Origin: Omnitrophica WOR_2 bacterium RIFCSPLOWO2_12_FULL_46_30
GTDB taxonomy: Bacteria; Omnitrophota; Gorgyraeia; Gygaellales; UBA12090
NCBI GenBank assembly: GCA_001805845.1
Contig: MHHA01000034.1
Span: 1 to 12,765 of the forward strand
Direction of reading: 5' to 3'
Length of the DNA: 12,765 bases
Below the pieces are notes generated by a model. That model had not been told where the DNA came from. It saw nothing but the letters and a program-made list of their open reading frames with translations, and did not search any database. This document shows positions 6,810 through 12,507 of the stretch, piece after piece (position 1 is the first letter of the stretch; each line of letters begins with the position of its first letter). The translations under genes were made by a program, and so were the position numbers.

Positions 6810-7807
6810 TTTATCTTTACCTGTTTAAACAGCTCAAACAGCCGGCTAAAGGGTACATACCAGCGGGAAAGCTTGCCTAACTCGCCTTTTAGCTTCATCT
6901 TCCCTTGCATCGTGGCCACAAAAGGGTCAAGCTTTCCTAAAAACACTAATTCCCACACATCAGTGGGCGCAGAAATCACAAAGGGCGCATTTTCATCAAA
7001 CTCTAATTTTGTAATTTTTCCTTTTTCAAAATTAAATTTATAGGTTTTATCCTGCCCGTCTAACTTTATAGCTAATTGTAAGGTCAGATCTAATTCTTCA
7101 CCCTTCTTGGCAATAAATTCATCCTGATTTACCAAATCCGCAATTGCCTGGATATGCTCCTTTGAAAACATTAGATAAGCGGCATCCTGCGATAGATTTT
7201 CTTTTAGCGGCTTATCTAAATCATCAAGTATATCTTTCTTGAACAAACGGGCAACCGCCAGCGTCTTAACCGCCTCCTCCAGAGTCTCAATCAAATAAAG
7301 GGCTTCAGCAAACTTATTGCCGATAGCAACCACTCCATGATTTTTAACCACGACCAAATTATTACTTTTTAGGCCTTCAGTCACCAATTCCGGCTTAGTA
7401 ATAGCGGGCGTATCCTGTTCTACTACGTGGATATTGCCTAAATAAAGCTTGGTCTCAAAAGTCAGCGGCTTAAGGTCAGGATATATGGCGAAGTAGGCGT
7501 TTACTAATGCGGGATGGCAATGGATAATTGCCTTATTATCAAAATTCTTGTAAATTTGGCTATGTAAAGGAAATTCCGTAGTCAGACGCTTATTGCCCGT
7601 ATCTTCACTGCTGGATAAATCAACCTTGATGATGTCATCTTGAGTTAGATTTCCTAAACTTGCGCCTGTAGCAGTCACAAAAATGGTATTCGCATCCAGC
7701 CGCGCGCTTAGGTTTCCGGAATGGGCAACGGCAAGGCGCAAACAATAGATTTTTTTTCCGATATTGATTATTTCATCTTTTAAACTTTTCTCTTTTCCAA
7801 AAATCAT
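6806..7807 (-). CDS. Class II aldolase (fuculose-1-phosphate type) fused to an SCP2-like domain
   Basis: A 333-residue two-part protein. Residues 1 to about 225 are a class II aldolase/adducin domain: HSGNLS phosphate-binding loop (29-34), TATGASLGNLT (45-55), catalytic E78 (LTTE), zinc ligands H96 and H98 (HCHP) and H157 (NHGVV). This family cleaves ketose-1-phosphates to DHAP and an aldehyde. Residues from about 231 to 333 look like an SCP2 sterol-carrier fold: LTLQLAIKL, FVISAPTDVWELVFLGKLD and a terminal MQGKMKLKGEL. Ordinary fuculose aldolases end near 215 residues, so the extra domain is unusual. It lies 12 bases after the isomerase gene and overlaps ALDH by ATGA. I infer that it splits a pentulose-1-phosphate in a DHAP-shunt-like route. 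The SCP2 part may bind a hydrophobic ligand or serve oligomerisation. Confidence 0.85.
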   Translation of the reverse strand: MIFGKEKSLKDEIINIGKKIYCLRLAVAHSGNLSARLDANTIFVTATGASLGNLTQDDIIKVDLSSSEDTGNKRLTTEFPLHSQIYKNFDNKAIIHCHPALVNAYFAIYPDLKPLTFETKLYLGNIHVVEQDTPAITKPELVTEGLKSNNLVVVKNHGVVAIGNKFAEALYLIETLEEAVKTLAVARLFKKDILDDLDKPLKENLSQDAAYLMFSKEHIQAIADLVNQDEFIAKKGEELDLTLQLAIKLDGQDKTYKFNFEKGKITKLEFDENAPFVISAPTDVWELVFLGKLDPFVATMQGKMKLKGELGKLSRWYVPFSRLFELFKQVKIK

Positions 7808-7819
7808 CTTTCTTAAAAT

Positions 7820-8800
7820 TCAAATACCCTTTGTCCGGCCTACGCGGCCAGATGAGGTGTTTGGTTGAAAAATGTTTAAGATAAAATGTTTGGCGATGAG
7901 TTCTTTCGGGGTTATATCAAAGGCAGGATAAAAACCCCTTACTCCATAAGGGGCAAGGCGTATGCCTTCATATTCTAACAATTCTTTATCCGGCCTGATT
8001 TCTATTTTTATATCTTTTCCTGCCTTTGCCTTTGACTGCGGCGGGCAGAGCGCATAAAAGGGAATCTTAAAATGCTTGGCTACAAGGGCAATCTGATAGG
8101 TGCCGATTTTATTGGCAACATCCCCGTTTTGGGCTAACTGGTCCGCGCCCACGATGACCTTGGTGATTTTATTTTGTGCCATAATACTGGCAACCATTCC
8201 GTCAGTCATTAAGGTTACCGGAAAACCTGCGCGCTTAAGCTCCCAGGCAGTTAAACGCGAGCCCTGCATATAGGGCCTGGTCTCGGTAACAAAAAATTCT
8301 ATCCGTTTACCCTGCCTGCGGCAAAATTCACCAATCAAAGGGAGCTCGCCGCTAATATTGCAATGCGTTAATATCGCCTCTTTATCTTGAATATATTTGC
8401 TCACTTGCACAGCCCGCTGTATCCGCCTTGCTTTCAAAAGCTCTAAGAATCCGTTTATTTTCTTTTCTACATCGCCTTCTCTTGCCCAGGCCAAAACCAT
8501 GTCGGTCAAGAATTTAAAAGGCAGAGTTGGCCGCGTGGAATTAAGGGCAGCGGCAACCTTTTGCAAAAGCGGCAAGACGCTATTCTTTCCTTTAGTTTGT
8601 TTTAGCACCAGTAGGAAGGTAGAAAAAACCAAAAGCACCTGGCCAAAGGCGCGCGTCTTCATTTCTTTGATTGCCCTTGCCGCCTCCTGATACGTCCTGG
8701 CTTTTATATAGGAAAGCCGCTGCGGCAGCAATGTCTCGTCAAGGATATAGAGCGTATTGCCTCTAAGTTTTATCGGCCAGAAAAGCGGAGAAAATTTCAT
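7820..8800 (-). CDS. MtnA-like aldose-1-phosphate isomerase (eIF2B alpha/beta/delta family)
   Basis: A 326-residue relative of methylthioribose-1-phosphate isomerase, converting a (5-modified) ribose-1-phosphate into the ribulose-1-phosphate. Family features: LDETLLP (20-26), RPT (90-92), catalytic C147 in THCN, VTETRPYMQGSRLTAWEL (171-188), catalytic D220 in VGAD, NGDVANKIGTY (225-235) and the C-terminal YPAFDITPKELI (291-302). It is somewhat shorter than typical MtnA. The substrate loop usually written RGAPAIG reads RAFGQVL here (from R50), and the usual GADRI reads GADQL. Those changes suggest a shifted substrate rather than a dead enzyme, since C147 and D220 remain. A good AGGAG site precedes the ATG. 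It sits between a nucleoside phosphorylase and a DHAP-forming aldolase, exactly where such an isomerase is needed. Confidence 0.85.
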   Translation of the reverse strand: MKFSPLFWPIKLRGNTLYILDETLLPQRLSYIKARTYQEAARAIKEMKTRAFGQVLLVFSTFLLVLKQTKGKNSVLPLLQKVAAALNSTRPTLPFKFLTDMVLAWAREGDVEKKINGFLELLKARRIQRAVQVSKYIQDKEAILTHCNISGELPLIGEFCRRQGKRIEFFVTETRPYMQGSRLTAWELKRAGFPVTLMTDGMVASIMAQNKITKVIVGADQLAQNGDVANKIGTYQIALVAKHFKIPFYALCPPQSKAKAGKDIKIEIRPDKELLEYEGIRLAPYGVRGFYPAFDITPKELIAKHFILNIFQPNTSSGRVGRTKGI

Positions 8801-8819
8801 ATTTATCTCCTATTTATCT

Positions 8820-8869
8820 GAAAATAATGGGTGGCTCCGCCGCAGGCGGAGACAGGACCCATCATTTTC
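8820..8869 (-). repeat. Intergenic two-tier hairpin across the phosphorylase stop codon
   Basis: Outer arms 8820-8832 and 8857-8869 pair over 13 bp on the minus-strand transcript, with one G-U pair that would be A-C on the other strand. The inner arms CTCCGCC (8835-8841) and GGCGGAG (8845-8851) form a 7-bp GC stem with a three-base loop. The outer arm includes the TGA of the phosphorylase gene, and the isomerase Shine-Dalgarno site lies just outside the hairpin. No U-run follows, so it is unlikely to be an intrinsic terminator. It may mark an mRNA processing or stability point inside the operon. Confidence 0.7.
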
Positions 8870-9611
8870 CTTCTAATCTCTTTACCGTTTCCAAAGCAAT
8901 CTCAATCAGCTTGGTCTCGGCGATGTAATATAGCGGGTTCATAAAGCCCATCTCGCCGGTAATCACATTATCGCTTACCGCTAAGATTGAGCCGGCCTTA
9001 ACCTTATTAAGCTGGGCAATGGTAAGAAGCGCGGATGAAACCATATCCACAGCCATCGCGCCTTCTTTTCTTTTTGCCTCAACCAGCTCTCTGGTCTCAC
9101 GCAAAAGCGCATCCGTAGTCCAAACGCATCCCCGATGAACCGTTACTCCTAAATCTTTAGCCACTTGCTCTAAAGTATCGCTGATTTTCTTATCCGCAAG
9201 GGTCTTAAAATCCTTATCCACATAATAGGGGGTTACCCCGTCCCCCCGGATGATTTTATCCGCTACCACCAAATCCCCAACTTTGATATTTTCGTTAAGC
9301 GCTCCGCAGGTTCCCACCCGGAGGATATTCTCAATCTGGACATTGCACATTACCTCGGTGGTAATTGAGGTATCGGTGGAAAATCTTCCGCCATTGATAG
9401 CGGTTACCCTGATCCCTTGATAATTTCCGGTATACATCGTATATTCCATAAAGGAAAAATTCCTCACTGGATTTTCTATTTTCTTGAGCAATACTTCAAG
9501 CCTATCTTTGGGTCCGGGGACAATGGCATATTTACCCACATCCTGCGGCCTTAACTGCACCATTGCGGTCAAATCTTTCCCGGTCAAATGAATGTCTTTT
9601 TGCATCTGCAT
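8862..9611 (-). CDS. PNP/UDP-family nucleoside phosphorylase with altered ribose-binding motif
   Basis: A 249-residue hexamer-type nucleoside phosphorylase, splitting a nucleoside with phosphate into base and pentose-1-phosphate in the cytoplasm. Family features: H8 in the N-terminal IHLTGKDL (as in uridine phosphorylase, where it reaches the neighbour's active site), VPGPKDR with R37, LRVGTCGAL with R98 for phosphate, GDLVVADKIIRGDG (112-125), and D214 in AVSDN at the place of the purine-protonating Asp of bacterial PNP. The ribose-binding Glu-Met-Glu motif reads Asp-Met-Val (189-191), so the second Glu that holds the ribose hydroxyls is absent. Purine use (for example a 5'-modified adenosine) is suggested by D214 and by the downstream isomerase and aldolase, but not proven. 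AAGGAG lies before the ATG at 9611; an in-frame ATG two codons later is less likely. Confidence 0.85.
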   Translation of the reverse strand: MQMQKDIHLTGKDLTAMVQLRPQDVGKYAIVPGPKDRLEVLLKKIENPVRNFSFMEYTMYTGNYQGIRVTAINGGRFSTDTSITTEVMCNVQIENILRVGTCGALNENIKVGDLVVADKIIRGDGVTPYYVDKDFKTLADKKISDTLEQVAKDLGVTVHRGCVWTTDALLRETRELVEAKRKEGAMAVDMVSSALLTIAQLNKVKAGSILAVSDNVITGEMGFMNPLYYIAETKLIEIALETVKRLEGK

Positions 9612-9635
9612 AGTTTTTCTCCTTTTTATACTTTC

Positions 9636-10556
9636 CTACAACATGCCATGAAAAATTCTCTCCAAATTCAAGCCCAGGATGTTTTTCTTATCTTCTTCTA
9701 TAATATCTAATTCTTTTATGGTATCTAATGCGCCATCTATATCCTTATTCGCCGGATAGTCTGAACCCCAGAGCAAATGCTTTGGCCCAAACATATCCAG
9801 GGCCATCTTTAGTATATTACCGGATTTAACTGCCCCGGTGTCGCAATACATATTCTTTAAGAGCTCGGAAGGCGCTTTTCCTAAGTCCTTAACGATATTT
9901 CTTAAGCGCAGCATGGTGTAAACCGTATCAAACCTGTCTTTTAAAAACGGCAGGACTCCGCCAAAATGTGAAAAGATAAATTTTAGGGCGGGAAAATCAG
10001 GAAACGTCCCTGAGAGCATCATCTTTGAAACACAGATACTCATATCAAAGACATATTCAATTACCGGGGTAAGCAATGGGTCGTTTACCCGCTCAAAACC
10101 GATGGGGTTAATGGTCTGAGTATGCACAAATATGGGGATTTTTTCTTTCTGCGCTTCTTCATATAAAGGATAAAAACGCCGGGCATCAAGATAAATCCCA
10201 TCGTAGCTGGCAGCTAAGGAAATACCTCTTATGCCCAATTCTTTTATACAACGTTTTAACTCATAGAGCATCTTTTCTTTGTCCTGGATAGGCAGGATGC
10301 ACAGCCCGATAAACTTATGCGGATATTTGCGAATAATTTTACTTAATCCGTCATTATAAAGTTTACAGGCCTTCTGCTCATCATCAAGTTTTATATGGGC
10401 ATCGGTGGTAGGATAATTAAGCACCGCCTTCTCAATACCGGATGCCTCCATTGACTTAAGCTGTCCTTCAATATCCATCCAGCCGGGATGATAAAATGAA
10501 GCGCTCTTAATAATCTCCTCAGGCAGGTAATGGCTATGAGCATCAATAATTTTCAT
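9636..10556 (-). CDS. Amidohydrolase-related (ACMSD-type) metal-dependent enzyme
   Basis: A 306-residue TIM-barrel protein of the amidohydrolase_2 group, which contains aminocarboxymuconate-semialdehyde decarboxylase, resorcylate decarboxylases and assorted hydrolases. Metal-site residues are H7 and H9 (DAHSH), H145 (IFVHT), H197 (FSHFGG) and D266 (WGSDYP). No carboxylated-lysine motif is evident, as usual for this branch. Full length; no signal peptide. The ATG overlaps the stop of the alpha/beta hydrolase as ATGA, and its TAG lies 24 bases before the phosphorylase ATG, so it is likely co-transcribed with both. It could process the base or acid product of the salvage block, but family members are too diverse to name a substrate. 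It does not resemble adenine or adenosine deaminases. Confidence 0.83.
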   Translation of the reverse strand: MKIIDAHSHYLPEEIIKSASFYHPGWMDIEGQLKSMEASGIEKAVLNYPTTDAHIKLDDEQKACKLYNDGLSKIIRKYPHKFIGLCILPIQDKEKMLYELKRCIKELGIRGISLAASYDGIYLDARRFYPLYEEAQKEKIPIFVHTQTINPIGFERVNDPLLTPVIEYVFDMSICVSKMMLSGTFPDFPALKFIFSHFGGVLPFLKDRFDTVYTMLRLRNIVKDLGKAPSELLKNMYCDTGAVKSGNILKMALDMFGPKHLLWGSDYPANKDIDGALDTIKELDIIEEDKKNILGLNLERIFHGML

Positions 10557-11368
10557 TCTGAAAGCCTCTTTAGAAAATCTGCAACTTTTGCTTTTAAAAT
10601 ATTTTCTGACTCAAAGAAACAGCTATTGTGGCCGCCATGAATCTGCAAAAACTCCTTTGGCTCTAAAGCGTTGTCATAAAGCTTTCTGCCTAATCTAAAA
10701 GGCACGATTTCATCGTTAATGCTGTGAATGATAAGCTTGGGAATTCCAATGGATTTAATCTTATTCTCCGAATCAAATCTGCTGGAAAATACCCAGTAGG
10801 GTAAAAATGGATAAATAGTCTTTACCATATCCTTGGCAGAGCTCATTGCGCTATCTATGATCAGGCCGCTCAATTTATATTCTTCGGCTAAATCAATTAT
10901 CACTGCAGTGCCTATAGATTCGCCGTAGCCAATAATTTGTTCTGGGAGTATTTTGCGGGACAATAAATAATCGTAGGCGCCCTTTACATCTAAATATACG
11001 CCTAATTCATTCGGCCTGCCTTTGCTTTTTCCGTATCCCCGATAATCAAAGATAAAGACATTAACCCCAAGCTCATTGAAAAATTTTAACTTTTCTACGC
11101 GGTGGCTGATGTTGCCCGCATTTCCGTGACAGAAGAGAACGCAATAACTGGCATCGGCAGCCGGCACAAACCAGCCATTAAGTTCTATATTATCGGAGGT
11201 TTTAAAAAATACTTCTTCAAAATCTAAACCGAGCTCTTTTGGTGAATACTCTATTTCTTTTGCGGGATAGAAAACTGAATGCCTTTCAATATATCTAAAG
11301 TAAACTACTATTACCGACAAAAAGCCGATGGATAAAAAGAGCGGCTGTAAAAAACCTTTTAAAACCAT
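10553..11368 (-). CDS. Membrane-anchored alpha/beta hydrolase (BEM46-like)
   Basis: A 271-residue serine hydrolase with one N-terminal hydrophobic segment (about residues 5-24) that probably anchors it in the membrane, followed by an alpha/beta-hydrolase fold. The oxyanion-hole motif is HGNAGN (81-86), the nucleophile elbow GYGES gives S151, the acid is D219 in INDEIVP, and the base is H247 in HGGHNS. The YRGYGKSKG stretch (109-117) is typical of the BEM46/YfhR type of hydrolase. Length is normal. The reaction is probably hydrolysis of an ester or similar bond, substrate unknown. Its start overlaps the permease gene by 10 bases and its stop overlaps the amidohydrolase start by ATGA, so it is firmly inside an operon. 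Confidence 0.85.
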   Translation of the reverse strand: MVLKGFLQPLFLSIGFLSVIVVYFRYIERHSVFYPAKEIEYSPKELGLDFEEVFFKTSDNIELNGWFVPAADASYCVLFCHGNAGNISHRVEKLKFFNELGVNVFIFDYRGYGKSKGRPNELGVYLDVKGAYDYLLSRKILPEQIIGYGESIGTAVIIDLAEEYKLSGLIIDSAMSSAKDMVKTIYPFLPYWVFSSRFDSENKIKSIGIPKLIIHSINDEIVPFRLGRKLYDNALEPKEFLQIHGGHNSCFFESENILKAKVADFLKRLSE

Positions 11369-11853
11369 CTGCCAAATAGTGTCTGCGCAATTATTCCGGC
11401 AAGGGGCGGAAAAATAAACGTTGAAGCTAACCTCACAAAAGCCAGCTTAAAACCGACCACGCCTATTTCAATGGGAAGCCGGGTGAATGCCCATAGAGAC
11501 CAGGCAGTAATAAATGCTACCACAGTGCCGATACTTGCCCCGGTTTTAATCAGGCCGGCAACTATAGGAAAACTTGTGTATGGCCCGCCCGGAATAAGGC
11601 TTCCGGCCAAACAGCCGACAAGAATACCTTTTAATCCCGATCCTTTGCCAATCCAGCGGTTGATTGCCTCTCTGGGAATCAAGGCCTGAATAAAACCTGC
11701 CAGGATAAAGGCAAAGAAAAGCATGGGCAGGATTCCCAGAAAAAGCTTTATCCCGCTATTTACTCCGCTTAAAAATATGGGCTTTCCTTTCAATAAGGCA
11801 GTGGCTCCAAAAATCACAGCCAGAATTATCATTATGATAGTAGTAAGAAACAT
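11359..11853 (-). CDS. Half-length ArsP/YraQ-type permease
   Basis: A 164-residue integral membrane protein with about five hydrophobic segments (roughly 3-20, 33-57, 73-96, 103-120, 132-157). The segment GSLIPGGPYTSFPIVAGLIK (79-98) and the RLPIEIGVVGFKLAFVRL stretch resemble one repeat of the permease family that includes ArsP and YraQ, whose full-length members are about twice as long. It therefore probably acts as a dimer of halves. The cysteine-containing signature of arsenic-type members is absent (GGPYTS occupies the position), so metal or arsenical transport is not supported. Its ATG abuts the TAA of the upstream small protein and its end overlaps the alpha/beta hydrolase. No partner half is seen in this window. 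Confidence 0.65.
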   Translation of the reverse strand: MFLTTIIMIILAVIFGATALLKGKPIFLSGVNSGIKLFLGILPMLFFAFILAGFIQALIPREAINRWIGKGSGLKGILVGCLAGSLIPGGPYTSFPIVAGLIKTGASIGTVVAFITAWSLWAFTRLPIEIGVVGFKLAFVRLASTFIFPPLAGIIAQTLFGRWF

Positions 11854-12270
11854 TTAGCGAGCCTCTTTTTGCTCCATAATCCGCTTGAGCATTTCCTGCT
11901 GGTAACCCTCTTTTATTTTATCCAGGGCGCATTTGCCGAATTCACCGGCAATTGCCTTTTCTATTGACTCAAGCTTTACATCCAAGAAAATAAACTCCGG
12001 CTCAATCTTTTTTCCTTTATATTTAAGCTTAAGGCAGGCCTTTTCTTTCTCGGCGATATAATTTCTAAAACCATTGACTAATTTTTCCAATGCCTTTTTC
12101 TCCTGCGGAAGATATGAACCCTTGAGTTCCTTTTCTATCTCCTTTAAAATAAACTCATCAATCTCAAGTTGGGTAAATTTACGCTCATACCGGTCAAATG
12201 CCTCTTTGACGGTTTTATACAGCCAAGTCAGATAACGAATTTTTAGATTCTTTTCGTCTTTTTTATCCAT
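11854..12270 (-). CDS. Unrecognised small helical charged protein
   Basis: A 138-residue hydrophilic protein that I do not recognise. It is rich in Lys and Glu, has no signal peptide or membrane segment, and looks almost entirely alpha-helical (YLTWLYKTVKEAFDRYERKF, then FILKEIEKELKG, then KKALEKLVNGFRNYIAEKEK). Two cysteines (in KACLKL and GKCALD) show no metal-binding spacing. I chose ATG at 12270, preceded by a purine-rich AAAGGGAT. A longer frame from a TTG at 12306 would add 12 residues but has no better initiation site. It is the first gene after the large palindrome and may head the operon; its TAA directly abuts the permease ATG. Coding is supported by its codon-regular composition and tight junction, not by homology. 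Confidence 0.6.
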   Translation of the reverse strand: MDKKDEKNLKIRYLTWLYKTVKEAFDRYERKFTQLEIDEFILKEIEKELKGSYLPQEKKALEKLVNGFRNYIAEKEKACLKLKYKGKKIEPEFIFLDVKLESIEKAIAGEFGKCALDKIKEGYQQEMLKRIMEQKEAR

Positions 12271-12304
12271 AGAATATCCCTTTCGTTTATGAATTTTAGT
12301 GCAC

Positions 12305-12497
12305 AAAAAAGCTCAACAATTCTTTTAGAGCGAGCTTAAGGAGCGCAGGAGCGTTTATGAGGCCGCGACTCAAAGCAGGGGGACACGGAAACTGACCGAG
12401 CCCGCCAAAGGCGGGCGAGGGAATTTCCGAGGGGGCACCTCCCGCTTTGAGCAAGGCCGAATGCTCCGAGCACCGCGCGAGCGAAAAAGAATTGTTG
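12305..12497 (-). terminator. Long nested palindrome ending in a U-run, probable terminator or palindromic repeat element
   Basis: Coaxial inverted repeats centre near 12407: CAACAATTCTTTT (12314-12326) with AAAAGAATTGTTG (12485-12497), perfect 13 bp; GGAGC/GCTCC (12348-12352, 12463-12467); GGCC/GGCC (12361-12364, 12455-12458); CTCAAAGC/GCTTTGAG (12369-12376, 12444-12451); GGAAA/TTTCC (12387-12391, 12424-12428); and the core GCCCGCC/GGCGGGC (12400-12406, 12410-12416) with an AAA loop. On the minus strand the outer arm is followed by AGC and T6 (12305-12310). This could stop transcription from the short-chain dehydrogenase gene. The size, near 184 bases, is far above a usual terminator, so a MITE-like or REP-like mobile repeat or a structured RNA is an alternative. 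Confidence 0.6.
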
Positions 12498-12507
12498 GGC
12501 GATACCT

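Noticed and set aside
11359..11853. Arsenical or metal efflux role for the half-permease.
   Set aside because: The cysteine-bearing signature of arsenic-type members is replaced by GGPYTS and there is no ars gene nearby.
12293..12319. Possible promoter on the minus strand (TTGTTG, 15-base spacer, TAAAAT) before the small helical protein.
   Set aside because: The spacer is short, the -35 lies inside the palindrome arm, and AT-rich matches of this quality occur by chance.
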